From: JADJWR01 sp964509545
Lineage (GTDB): Bacteria; Pseudomonadota; Gammaproteobacteria; Burkholderiales; Burkholderiaceae_F
Direction of reading: 5' to 3'
NCBI GenBank assembly: GCA_964509545.1
Contig: CAZDXQ010000005.1
Location: 71,914 to 135,913 of the forward strand
Length of the DNA: 64,000 bases
In this document: positions 26,719 to 36,689 of the stretch, piece by piece
Layout of the letters: each line of letters begins with the position of its first letter
Position numbering within the stretch: the first letter of the stretch is position 1
Notes under the pieces: generated by a model
Told to the model about the DNA's origin: nothing
Seen by the model: the letters and a program-made list of their open reading frames with translations, nothing else
The model's database searches: none
Position numbers and translations under genes: made by a program

Positions 26719-27561
26719 TCAGCGCGGAGGCGCGGTGGCGCGATCGGCGTCAGCCAAGGCCCCCGCTTCGGCAGGCGCCTGCGCGCCGCTGCCCGCCTCC
26801 GCGGCGACCTCGGCGGCGTTCCCCTCGCCCGAGCGCGCGGCCTCCGCCTGCTCGGCCGCGGCCTTGCGTTTGGCCCGCCGAGCCGCCTGCGCGGCCGCGA
26901 GTGCGGCATCGAGTGCCAGCTTCGCCGCGGACTGCTCGGCAGCGCGTCGGCTGCGCCCGCTGCCGCGCACGCTGATGTCCAGCTTCGGCACCGAGCACTC
27001 GACCTCGAACTCCTGGTTGTGCGCCGCCCCCCGCGTTTCGACCACCGCGTATTGCGGCAGCGGCAGCCGCTTGCCCTGCAGATACTCCTGCAGCAGCGTC
27101 TTGCTGTCCTTGCCGAGGGTCTTCGGATCGACCGACTTCACGACCGGTTCGAACAGACGCGTGATCACCGCGCGCGCGGCCTCGAAGCCGCGGTCGACGA
27201 ACACCGCGCCCATTGCCGCCTCGAGCGTGTCGGCGAGGATCGACGGCCGGCGAAAGCCGCCGCTCTTGCGCTCGCCCTCGCCAAGGCGCAGGAACTGGCT
27301 CAGTTCGAGCCGCTCGGCGATCTCGGCCAGCGACTGCTGCTTGACCAAGTTGGCGCGCAGCCGCGACAGATCGCCCTCGTTCAGCCGCGAGAATTTCTGG
27401 AACAGCAACTGCGCGATCGTGCAGTTCAGCACGGCATCGCCGAGGAACTCCAGCCGCTCGTTATGCACCGCGCCGTGGCTGCGGTGGGTCAGCGCCTGTG
27501 CCAGCAGTTCGCGGTCGGCGAACTCGTAACCGAGGCGTTGCTCCAGTTCGCCCAGTTCCAT
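26719..27561 (-). CDS. rnc: Ribonuclease III with Ala-rich C-terminal tail
   Basis: Double-strand-specific RNase for rRNA and mRNA processing. I use ATG 27561; the GTG directly before it is in frame. The catalytic signature NERLEFLGDAVL and ADTLEAAMGAVFVD carry the metal-binding acidic residues. The double-stranded RNA-binding domain spans roughly 157-226, ending in SGRSRRAAEQSAAKLALDAAL. Unlike E. coli RNase III (226 residues), the 280-residue protein continues with about 50 low-complexity Ala/Glu/Gly residues of unknown role. Confidence 0.95.
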   Translation of the reverse strand: MELGELEQRLGYEFADRELLAQALTHRSHGAVHNERLEFLGDAVLNCTIAQLLFQKFSRLNEGDLSRLRANLVKQQSLAEIAERLELSQFLRLGEGERKSGGFRRPSILADTLEAAMGAVFVDRGFEAARAVITRLFEPVVKSVDPKTLGKDSKTLLQEYLQGKRLPLPQYAVVETRGAAHNQEFEVECSVPKLDISVRGSGRSRRAAEQSAAKLALDAALAAAQAARRAKRKAAAEQAEAARSGEGNAAEVAAEAGSGAQAPAEAGALADADRATAPPR

Positions 27562-27585
27562 CACGCGCGCCGCCCTGTCCGGACC

Positions 27586-27966
27586 CTACTGCACCCGCGG
27601 CCGCGCGCTGCTGCTACCCGAGAAATCGATCACCAGGCGCACGCTGTCCGTGATCGGGATCTGGTAGGAGTAGGCGTAGGAAATCACGATCTTGTCCGAT
27701 TCCTTTGTGATGTCCAGATCCTTGCCGGCCACCGACTTGATGTCGTCGATCTGCGCATAGCGATCGAACGCCTTGCGCAACTCGGGCACCGTGTCCGCAT
27801 CCTGCCGGATCCGGTTCACCGCCTTCTCGATGGCGAGGTACTCGGTGATCGCTGGCACCAGCTTGGCGCCGATGATCAAAAGGGCAACGATGATCAGTCC
27901 GACGAAGATCAGCGCGATCAGCCCCAGACCGCCCTGCCGCTTTCTTGTGCCGAACGTACCTGTCAT
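27586..27966 (-). CDS. DUF4845 membrane-anchored protein
   Basis: A 126-residue protein found between lepB and rnc in Betaproteobacteria. A basic N-terminus (TRKRQGG) precedes one strongly hydrophobic segment (about 13-38, LGLIALIFVGLIIVALLIIG). A soluble extracytoplasmic domain follows (AVNRIRQDADTVPELRKAF, DKIVISYAYSYQIPI). The GG followed by a hydrophobic stretch resembles pilin-like N-termini, but the methylated Glu5 is absent. Function unknown; position suggests a link to export or membrane quality control. Confidence 0.85.
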   Translation of the reverse strand: MTGTFGTRKRQGGLGLIALIFVGLIIVALLIIGAKLVPAITEYLAIEKAVNRIRQDADTVPELRKAFDRYAQIDDIKSVAGKDLDITKESDKIVISYAYSYQIPITDSVRLVIDFSGSSSARPRVQ

Positions 27967-28003
27967 TCGAATCCCCCTTGATCTCTGAAAGCCAGCGCGC
28001 CGG

Positions 28004-28890
28004 TCAATGGAAGCTGCCGATCCGGCTGATGTTGCCGAAGTTCATCCAGACGAAGAAGGCGCGGCCGACGATGTTCTCGTCCGGAACGAAGCCCCAGAAC
28101 CGGCTGTCCTCGCTGTTGTCACGGTTATCGCCCATCACGAAGTAGTGCCCAGCCGGGACCGTGCATCGCACGGCCTCTGCTGTGTACTGGCACGCCTGCG
28201 GGTGCGTGTGCACGAACGCCCGCATGGGCGGCACCCCCGGCCCCTCGCTCAGGATGATGCGGTGCTCCACGTTGCCCAGCTTCTCGGAGTACTGCGCGTA
28301 ATACTGCACCCGTTCCTCCTCGAAGTAGCGCGGCAGCGGCCGCAGCGGCACCGACTGGCCGTCGATCGCCAGGCGCCGGTCAGCGTACTCCACCCGGTCG
28401 CCCGGCAGACCGACCACGCGTTTGATGTAATCCTGCGACGGGTTGTGCGGAAAACGGAACACCATGACGTCACCGCGCTGCGGCGAACCCATTTCAATGA
28501 TCTTCTTGTTTAGCACAGGGAGCCGAATCCCGTACTCATACTTATTCACGAGGATCAAGTCACCGATCTGCAGCGTCGGAATCATCGAGCCGGACGGGAT
28601 GCGGAACGGCTCGAACAGGAACGAGCGCAGCACGAAGACGATCAGGATCACCGGAAAGAAGCTCGCCGTGTACTCCAGGTACCACGGCCGCTGCGTCAGG
28701 CGGGCGGTAAGCGCGGCCCGCTCGCTGGCCAGCGCCTCGGCATTGATCCCGACCTTGCCGGCATTGCGCGCATCGAACTCCGCCACGGCCGCCACCGCCG
28801 CCGCCTGCCGCTGCTTTTTGAGCCACAGCACATCGAGCAGCCACATGACGAAGCTCGCGGCGAGCAGGATGAACAGGATCAGCGCAAAGT

Positions 28891-28894
<4 letters not shown>
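28004..28894 (-). CDS. lepB: Signal peptidase I
   Basis: Membrane serine protease releasing exported proteins from their signal peptides; 296 residues from ATG 28894, which overlaps the lepA stop as ATGA. Two N-terminal transmembrane segments (about 3-25 and 78-92) precede the catalytic domain. The nucleophile is Ser103 in RIPSGSMIPTL, the general base Lys158 in YIKRVVGLPGD, and box E is GHYFVMGDNRDNSEDSRFWG. Two cysteines (CQY, RCT) in the periplasmic domain may form a disulfide as in E. coli. lepA-lepB coupling is the standard proteobacterial arrangement. Confidence 0.95.
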
Positions 28895-30696
<1,802 letters not shown>

Positions 30697-30769
30697 CGAG
30701 GTCCTGGATGGGCGGCGTTGCCCGAACTCCGCCCGGCGGCTGCTTCGCCGCCGTTTCCGGATCCGAACA

Positions 30770-30806
30770 GGCAAAGCAAAGGGGGTGCGCTCCCGGCGAC
30801 ACCCCC
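30770..30806 (-). terminator. Possible weak terminator after degP
   Basis: On the minus strand a 7-bp stem GGGGGTG/CACCCCC (30806-30800 with 30787-30781) is followed by CTTTGCTTTG. It lies about 50 nt downstream of the degP stop and upstream of lepA. The U-tract is interrupted, so termination would be partial; it may allow some read-through into lepA-lepB. Confidence 0.4.
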
Positions 30807-30858
30807 CATGTTCAGGCCGCGGCGCGCATTTTAGCGTGGCCGCGCCTTGACCCCGCGA

Positions 30859-32316
30859 CTAGCGCTCAGCCGGACGGACGATCACGAACTGCGTTGAATC
30901 GGCGCGTCGCACCAGCAGCGCGACATTGCGCTTGCGGTCGATCTTGGCCACCTGCTCGTTGAACTGCTTGGCGTTGACCACGTCGACATTGTTCACCGCG
31001 AGGATCAGGTCGCCCGTGCGCACGCCGGCATTGGCTGCCGGCCCCTCCACCGCCTCGACCTGGACCGCGCCCTTGAGCTTCAGTTCCTTGAGCCGCTCCG
31101 GCGGCAGGTCCGAAACGGTCAGGCCAAGGAAGTTCGCCGGCGCAGTGCTGCGCGGCGACGGTTCGCCGCGCCGTGCCACCTGCTGCTCCGCGGCCATCTC
31201 GACTACGGTCACCTGCAGGTCGCGCTGCGTTCCTTTCCTCCAGACCGTCATCGTCGCCTTGCTGCCCGGCCTGGTGCCGCCGACGATGCGCGGCAGGTCG
31301 GACTGGCTCTCGATCGCGCGCCCGTCGAAGCGCAGCACGACGTCGCCGGCCTCGACGCCTGCCTTGGCGGCCGGACCGTCCGGATCGACGTTGGTGACCA
31401 GCGCGCCCTGCGGCTTCGACAGTCCGATCGCCTCGGCCACCTCGCGCGAGACGGCGCCGATCGTCACGCCGATGCGGCCACGGATGACGCGGCCGGAGAC
31501 GCGCAACTGATCCTGAACGCGCATCGCCTCGTCGATCGGAATGGCGAACGAGATGCCGGCAAACGCGCCGGACGTCGTGAAGATCTGCGAGTTGATGCCG
31601 ACCACCTCGCCGCGCATGTTGATCAGCGGGCCACCCGAATTGCCGGGGTTCACGGCGACGTCGGTCTGGATGAAGGGCAGGAATTCGCCCGTCTCACGCG
31701 CCTTGGCGCTGACGATGCCGGCCGTCACCGTGCTTTCGAGCCCGAACGGCGAGCCGATAGCGATCACCCACTCGCCGACGCGAAGCCGGTTCGAATCGCC
31801 GATCTTCACTGCCGGCAGGCCGCTCGCCTCGATCTTCAGCAGCGCCACGTCGGTGCGCTGGTCGGAGCCGATCAGCTTGGCGCTGAACTCGCGTTTGTCG
31901 GCCAGGGTCACGGTGATCTGCTCGGAGCCGTCAACGACGTGGTGATTGGTCATCACATAGCCGTCAGCCGAGATAATGAAACCCGAGCCCAAGCCCCGCG
32001 GCACCGGCCGGTCGCCGCGCGGACCCGGACGCGGCTGCGGCTGGCCCGGCTGCGGCTGGGGGAAGAAACGGCGGAAAAACTCGTAAAACGGATCGTTCTC
32101 GTCGAGCCCCGGAATCTGCGGCGTGCCGCCGCGGCCGTGAACGGAACTCAGGCGAGCCGTCGTGCGAATGTTCACCACCGCCGGACCGACCCGTTCGGCC
32201 AGGTCGGCGAAATCAGGAAGTTGCGCCGCAGTCGTCTGCGCCTGCAGCGCCAGTGGAACGAAGCCCAGTACCATGAGGACGGGCAGCAGGGCACGGGAAA
32301 TCAGCGTGGTCATCAT
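30859..32316 (-). CDS. degP: Periplasmic serine endoprotease DegP/MucD
   Basis: HtrA-family envelope protease and chaperone, 485 residues. A signal peptide (ISRALLPVLMVLGFVPLAL, cleavage near LQAQ) precedes a trypsin-like domain. The triad is H126 (TNHHVV), D156 (RTDVALLK) and S227 (GNSGGPL). A Pro/Gln/Gly-rich loop at 86-104 precedes the protease core. Two PDZ domains follow (VTNVDPDGPAAKAGVEAGDVV and VEAVEGPAANAGVRTGDLI). It is in the rpoE-rseA-rseB-degP run, as mucD is in Pseudomonas, so it probably belongs to the sigma-E regulon. Two adjacent ATGs (32316, 32313) could both serve as start. Confidence 0.94.
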   Translation of the reverse strand: MMTTLISRALLPVLMVLGFVPLALQAQTTAAQLPDFADLAERVGPAVVNIRTTARLSSVHGRGGTPQIPGLDENDPFYEFFRRFFPQPQPGQPQPRPGPRGDRPVPRGLGSGFIISADGYVMTNHHVVDGSEQITVTLADKREFSAKLIGSDQRTDVALLKIEASGLPAVKIGDSNRLRVGEWVIAIGSPFGLESTVTAGIVSAKARETGEFLPFIQTDVAVNPGNSGGPLINMRGEVVGINSQIFTTSGAFAGISFAIPIDEAMRVQDQLRVSGRVIRGRIGVTIGAVSREVAEAIGLSKPQGALVTNVDPDGPAAKAGVEAGDVVLRFDGRAIESQSDLPRIVGGTRPGSKATMTVWRKGTQRDLQVTVVEMAAEQQVARRGEPSPRSTAPANFLGLTVSDLPPERLKELKLKGAVQVEAVEGPAANAGVRTGDLILAVNNVDVVNAKQFNEQVAKIDRKRNVALLVRRADSTQFVIVRPAER

Positions 32317-32352
32317 TCGAGCTCTTGTTTCGAGGATGAGTCGGACTGCACT

Positions 32353-33351
32353 TCAGCGAGCGATCCGTTCGGCCCCGTAGGCGACGGCACGCGCGGTGCT
32401 CGAAGGGATTTCGCCGACGACGGTCACCGCCGCATCGCCGATCCGTCGCACGTAGGCATTGATCGGACCGCGCTGCGGCAGCGACTCATCGCGCGCCGAC
32501 GACGACGCCGGCTCGATGAACACCGACATGGTGGCGAGGCCGTCGGAGTAGACCGCCTGCAGCGCCGGCCCCGACGACATCGGCCGCCGCACCGCGTAAA
32601 GGGGCCTGAAACCGCCTGGCGGCGATACGCGCCAACCCTGCTCGCGCAGGTCGACCGGCCGGTGCGCCGTCTCGTCGATCTTCCAGCCGTCGGTCGACCA
32701 CGACGGTTTCAGCTGCTGACGGTCGACGCTGCCGATGCGCACCTCGGCAAAGGCCATCTGCTCGAGGACCTCGCCGCGTTCGTTCAGCGTCTGCGATCGC
32801 AGCAGCAGTCCGCTGTCGCGATCGACCCAAAGCCGATAACCGTAGCGGTCACCCTGCCGTGGGCGGATCTCGAGAACCTGGCAGTCGAAGCCGCCGACGC
32901 GTTCGCGACCGATGATCTGCACCGCGTAATGCTGAAGCAGTTCGCCGGTGGCGGCACTGGCCAGCGCCGGGAACGACTCCGCCCGTGCCCGCCGCTCGAC
33001 CACGACGCGGCGCGACTCGGGAATCAGGCACCTGACTTCGTCGGCCTCACGGATGAACTCGCGCGGCCGGCCGTCCATCGGCTGCAGCCGCTCGAGCGAG
33101 TTCTGCCCGTCGAATACATGGACGACGCGCGACATGCGCACGTCGTTGCCCTGCTGGTAGACCATCGTGCCGGCGTAATCGAGCTGGCGCGCGGCTTTCT
33201 GCACCATCTGCAGCCATTGCTCGGGTGTGCGGCCGTCGGCTGCGTCGCGGGCAATGCCGGCGCGCTCCTGCGCCTGCAGCGCCGGGACCAGAGCGAGCAG
33301 GCACAGCGATGAAACCAGCCAGCGCCAGCGCAGCAGCCCCAGGCCCTGCAT
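32353..33351 (-). CDS. rseB: Sigma-E regulatory protein RseB/MucB
   Basis: Periplasmic protein that binds the anti-sigma factor and senses mislocalised lipoprotein or lipopolysaccharide; 332 residues. A signal peptide (RWRWLVSSLCLLALVPAL, cleavage after LQAQ) is followed by the LolA-like domain (LDYAGTMVYQQGNDVRMSRVVHVFDG) and a smaller C-terminal domain (YSDGLATMSVFIEPA). ATG 33351 overlaps the rseA stop by one base (TGATG), so synthesis is coupled to its partner. Confidence 0.92.
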   Translation of the reverse strand: MQGLGLLRWRWLVSSLCLLALVPALQAQERAGIARDAADGRTPEQWLQMVQKAARQLDYAGTMVYQQGNDVRMSRVVHVFDGQNSLERLQPMDGRPREFIREADEVRCLIPESRRVVVERRARAESFPALASAATGELLQHYAVQIIGRERVGGFDCQVLEIRPRQGDRYGYRLWVDRDSGLLLRSQTLNERGEVLEQMAFAEVRIGSVDRQQLKPSWSTDGWKIDETAHRPVDLREQGWRVSPPGGFRPLYAVRRPMSSGPALQAVYSDGLATMSVFIEPASSSARDESLPQRGPINAYVRRIGDAAVTVVGEIPSSTARAVAYGAERIAR

Positions 33352-33950
33352 CAGCGCGCCTCCTGCAGCTGCAGCGCACCGGAGGTGCGCACGTACGGCG
33401 TCGAGTAAGGCATCAGCGTCGGTTGCGCCAATTCGCGATGCGCCGCGAGATAGCGTTCGAGCAGCGGCGAACGGTCGATCTGCAGCGCCTTGCCGTCCGT
33501 AGACACCGCCGGCACGGCCGGCGGACTCAGCGCGGCGACCGCCTCGGGCGAATTGGTCTGGCGCGACGGCAGGCCGATGGCGATCAGTACCGCCGCGGCC
33601 GCCGCCGCACCGGCACCCGGCACGAGCCACCGAAGCAGCCTGGGCCGCGCGGGCAAAGCGCCCGGCGCCAGCACCGTCGGTTCGCGCTCGACCGCGGCCG
33701 AAACGCGCGCCGTGAAACCGGCGACATGCCAGGAAGCGACGTCGGCCGAGCGCAGCGCGTCGCCGACGCAGCTGAACATCGCCCACCGGCGACAGGCATC
33801 CTCGTCGATGCGCAGTCGCTCGAGAAGCGCGCGGCATTCGCCGGCCTCCAGTTCGCCGTCGAGCAAACTTGACAGGCGCTGGCCGCAGTCATCGCCGCCG
33901 CCCAAATACGGACCGTCGGCCGTGCTCGTTTCGTTTCGTCTCGCGCTCAT
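33351..33950 (-). CDS. rseA: Anti-sigma-E factor RseA/MucA
   Basis: A 199-residue inner-membrane anti-sigma factor. The N-terminal cytoplasmic domain has the RseA pattern RLSSLLDGELEAGECRALLERL and CRRWAMFSCVGDALR. One transmembrane segment (about 107-126, LLRWLVPGAGAAAAAAVLIAIG) leads to a periplasmic tail that would contact RseB and the DegS-type site-1 protease. It ends with a short acidic/Gln-rich tail. Identity rests on position between rpoE and rseB as well as the N-terminal motif; sequence conservation in this family is low. Confidence 0.9.
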   Translation of the reverse strand: MSARRNETSTADGPYLGGGDDCGQRLSSLLDGELEAGECRALLERLRIDEDACRRWAMFSCVGDALRSADVASWHVAGFTARVSAAVEREPTVLAPGALPARPRLLRWLVPGAGAAAAAAVLIAIGLPSRQTNSPEAVAALSPPAVPAVSTDGKALQIDRSPLLERYLAAHRELAQPTLMPYSTPYVRTSGALQLQEAR

Positions 33951-33958
33951 CTGCTACC

Positions 33959-34558
33959 TCACCAGCGCCTGTCCTTGTTTGTTTCCAGAATCGGCCGCAA
34001 TTCCTCGGCCACCGCCTCGCGCGCACGAAAGATGCGCGAGCGCACCGTGCCGATGGGACAGTTCATCGACGCCGCGATTTCCTCGTAGGTCAGACCCTCG
34101 AGCTCGCGCAGGACGATCGCTGTACGCAGGTCCTCGGGCAGCCGCTCGATGGCGCGGTTCACCGCCTCGGCCACCTGCTTCGACAGCAGCATCCGGTCGG
34201 GCGTGTCCTCGGTGCGCAGCGAGTCGCCGTCGTCGAAGTTCTCGGCGTCCTCGATCTCCGTCTCGGTCTGCGTCGGCGCGCGGCGTCCCTGCGCCACCAA
34301 GTAGTTCTTCGCCGTGTTGATCGCGATCCGGTACAGCCATGTGTAGAACGCGCTTTCGCCTCGAAAATTGGGCAGTGCCCGGTATGCCTTGACGAAAGCT
34401 TCCTGTGCCACGTCCTCGATCTCCGTCTGGTCGCGGATCAGCCGCGACAGCAGCCGGAACAGTTTGCGCTGATACTTGCTGACCAGGAGGTCGAACGCCC
34501 GCTTGTCGCCGCGCTGGACCCGCTCGACCAACTGCCAATCGACATCACGTTCACTCAT
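33959..34558 (-). CDS. rpoE: Extracytoplasmic-stress sigma factor RpoE/AlgU
   Basis: A 199-residue group 4 sigma factor. Region 2 has DQTEIEDVAQEAFVKAYRAL and FYTWLYRIAINTAKNYL for -10 recognition. Region 4 has LPEDLRTAIVLRELEGLTYEEIA and CPIGTVRSRIFRAREAV for -35 recognition. The AKNYLV segment and ends match E. coli RpoE and Pseudomonas AlgU. It heads rpoE-rseA-rseB-degP. A sigma-E-type promoter sits 37 nt upstream, implying positive autoregulation. Confidence 0.95.
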   Translation of the reverse strand: MSERDVDWQLVERVQRGDKRAFDLLVSKYQRKLFRLLSRLIRDQTEIEDVAQEAFVKAYRALPNFRGESAFYTWLYRIAINTAKNYLVAQGRRAPTQTETEIEDAENFDDGDSLRTEDTPDRMLLSKQVAEAVNRAIERLPEDLRTAIVLRELEGLTYEEIAASMNCPIGTVRSRIFRAREAVAEELRPILETNKDRRW

Positions 34559-34594
34559 CGATCGGCGGCTTGCGGCGCCGGCCAGCCCGCCTGC

Positions 34595-34621
34595 TCAGAC
34601 AAGGCCCGCTTCATTTAGTTC
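34595..34621 (-). promoter_or_regulatory. Sigma-E (AlgU-type) promoter for rpoE
   Basis: On the minus strand GAACTA (34621-34616) is followed after exactly 16 nt by TCTGA (34599-34595). This matches the AlgU/RpoE consensus GAACTT-N16-TCTGA with one mismatch. It overlaps the stop codon of the upstream YgfX-like gene and ends 36 nt before the rpoE ATG. Confidence 0.65.
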
Positions 34622-35066
34622 GATCACCGTCGGGCGCCGATGCCGCGCCGTCCGCCCCCGCCTGCCACAGGCCCGCCACCCGCAGCCGGCGCCACGCCCC
34701 GGCAGGCAGCTGGTCCGGCCAGATCAACTGACGCCCGCCCGAGGTCTGCAGGCAGACGCAGCCCTCGCCCACGTAACACATTGCCGCCGCCGCAGATGTG
34801 CCATCGGCTGCGGCGCCGACATATACCCGGCCGTCGGCGCCGACGCCCAACCGAGGCAGGTCGCGGTGCGCCCGTGGGCGCAGCGTCACCAACAGCGCCG
34901 CTGCGGCCAGCAGCGCCGCCACCGTCCGTTCAGCGGTCGGCTCGACAACCAGCGCCGTGGCGCAGACCAGAGTGGCGACCGCGCAAAGCACCTGCGCCAG
35001 GACGCGCAGCCACCGCGCACGGCGCGATGGCTTCAGATCGACGCGGAAGGCGGCGGTTTCAGGCAC
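34611..35066 (-). CDS. YgfX-like inner-membrane protein (tentative)
   Basis: A 151-residue product from GTG 35066 (VPETAAFRVDLKPSRRARWL), with an ATG at 35105 as alternative. Two hydrophobic segments (about 18-36 and 45-58) form a short hairpin after a basic LKPSRRAR stretch. A soluble C-terminal half ends LIWPDQLPAGAWRRLRVAG. This layout (basic start, TM hairpin, W-x-R-L-R end) resembles YgfX/CptA proteins, but identity is weak. Either start overlaps the fabF stop. The last codons overlap the rpoE promoter. I do not assign a function. Confidence 0.5.
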   Translation of the reverse strand: MPETAAFRVDLKPSRRARWLRVLAQVLCAVATLVCATALVVEPTAERTVAALLAAAALLVTLRPRAHRDLPRLGVGADGRVYVGAAADGTSAAAAMCYVGEGCVCLQTSGGRQLIWPDQLPAGAWRRLRVAGLWQAGADGAASAPDGDRTK

Positions 35067-36294
35067 GCCTGAAGACGAGGGTGCCGTTGGTACCGCCGAA
35101 GCCAAAGGAGTTCTTCAGCGCGACATCGATCTTCATCTGCCGCGCCTCGTTGGCGCAGTAGTCGAGGTCGCACTCTGGATCCTGGTTGAAGATGTTGATC
35201 GTCGGCGGCGAGATCTGATGGTGGACGGCGAGCACGGTGAACACCGACTCGATGCCGCCCGCCCCGCCAAGCAGGTGGCCGGTCATCGACTTGGTCGAAT
35301 TGACGACGATCCCGCGCGCGGCGTCGCCGAGCGCCAGCTTGATCGCGTTGGTCTCGTTGACATCACCCAGGGGCGTCGAGGTGCCGTGCGCGTTGAGGTA
35401 GCTGACCTGATCCGCGTTTACGCGTGCGCTGCGCAGCGCATTGAGCATCGAGCGACGCGGGCCGTCGACGTCCGGCGCGGTCATGTGGTAGGCATCGGCA
35501 CTCATGCCGAAACCCGTCAGTTCGGCGTAGATCTTCGCTCCACGCCGCCGGGCGTGCTCGTACTCCTCCAGGACCAGCACGCCCGCACCCTCGCCGAGGA
35601 CGAAGCCGTCGCGATCGCGGTCGAAGGGCCTGCTGGCAGTGGCCGGGTCGTCGTTGCGAACCGACAGCGCCTGCATCGATGCAAAGCCGCCGACGCCGAG
35701 CGGACAGACGGTCGACTCGGCGCCGCCGGCGATCATCACGTCGGCGTCGCCGTGCTCGATCAGGCGCCCGGATTGGCCAATGCAGTGCAGGCCGGTCGTG
35801 CAGGCGGTGACGATCGCCAGATTGGGCCCCTTCAGCCCGAACATGATCGACAGGTTGCCCGAGATCATGTTGATGATCGCGCCCGGGATCATGAATGGCG
35901 AGATGCGCCGCGGCCCGCGCGTGGAAAACTCGCGGTGGTTGTCCTCGATCATCGGCAACCCGCCGATGCCGGAGCCGACCATGCAGCCGATCATCTCGCG
36001 ATTGGCATCAGTGATCTCGAGGCCCGAGTCGCGGATCGCCTCGATCGAGGCGGCGAGCCCGTAGTGAATGAACGTGTCCATCCGGCGCGCTTCCTTCGCC
36101 GGCATGTACGACTCGACGTTGAAATCCCTGACTTCGCCGGCGATCTGGACGCGGAAGTCCTTCGCGTCGAAGCGGGTGATGCGGGAAACGCCGGATCTGC
36201 CGGCGATCAGGTTGCCCCATGCGGTGGCAACATCGTTGCCGACCGGACTGATGATGCCGAGGCCTGTGACGACGACACGTCGGCGTTCGCTCAT
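35059..36294 (-). CDS. fabF: 3-oxoacyl-ACP synthase II (KAS II)
   Basis: Condensing enzyme for chain elongation, 411 residues, thiolase fold. The nucleophile is Cys165 in VTACTTGLHCIG; the two catalytic histidines are in NAHGTSTPLGD and KSMTGHLLGGAGG. A C-terminal GFGGTNGTLVF closes the active site. It uses malonyl-ACP and acyl-ACP in the cytoplasm. It follows acpP by 41 nt in the fab cluster. Confidence 0.96.
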   Translation of the reverse strand: MSERRRVVVTGLGIISPVGNDVATAWGNLIAGRSGVSRITRFDAKDFRVQIAGEVRDFNVESYMPAKEARRMDTFIHYGLAASIEAIRDSGLEITDANREMIGCMVGSGIGGLPMIEDNHREFSTRGPRRISPFMIPGAIINMISGNLSIMFGLKGPNLAIVTACTTGLHCIGQSGRLIEHGDADVMIAGGAESTVCPLGVGGFASMQALSVRNDDPATASRPFDRDRDGFVLGEGAGVLVLEEYEHARRRGAKIYAELTGFGMSADAYHMTAPDVDGPRRSMLNALRSARVNADQVSYLNAHGTSTPLGDVNETNAIKLALGDAARGIVVNSTKSMTGHLLGGAGGIESVFTVLAVHHQISPPTINIFNQDPECDLDYCANEARQMKIDVALKNSFGFGGTNGTLVFRRA

Positions 36295-36335
36295 GAGCTC
36301 GCAGCCCGATGCACGGCGGACGATGCCGCCGCCGC

Positions 36336-36578
36336 TCAGGCCTTCTTCAGGTGGGTGGTGACGTAATCGATGGCCTGGGCGACGGTGCGGATCTTCTCCG
36401 CTTCCTCATCGGGGATCTCGCATTCGAACTCGTCTTCCAGTGCCATCACCAGCTCGACGGTGTCCAGCGAATCGGCACCGAGGTCCTCGACAAACGCGGA
36501 TTCGTTCTTGATGTCCGCCTCGTTCACGCCAAGCTGCTCGGCAACGATCTTCTTGACCCGCTGTTCGATGTTTTCCAT
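36336..36578 (-). CDS. acpP: Acyl carrier protein
   Basis: An 80-residue acidic protein carrying growing fatty acyl chains. The phosphopantetheine attachment serine is Ser37 in DLGADSLDTVELVMALE, modified by AcpS (encoded at 23864-24280). Four-helix pattern and the terminal AIDYVTTHLKKA are typical. A 111-nt gap separates it from fabG, the largest break inside the fab block. Confidence 0.97.
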   Translation of the reverse strand: MENIEQRVKKIVAEQLGVNEADIKNESAFVEDLGADSLDTVELVMALEDEFECEIPDEEAEKIRTVAQAIDYVTTHLKKA

Positions 36579-36689
36579 TCACCCCTCCTCGAAACTGCTA
36601 GGGCTCCCGCCGACCCGCTTCACTGGTCGGACGACGAGCCCATACTGCGCAAAAGTCTAGCAGAGCAGCACCTTGCGGCCGCCGACCGC

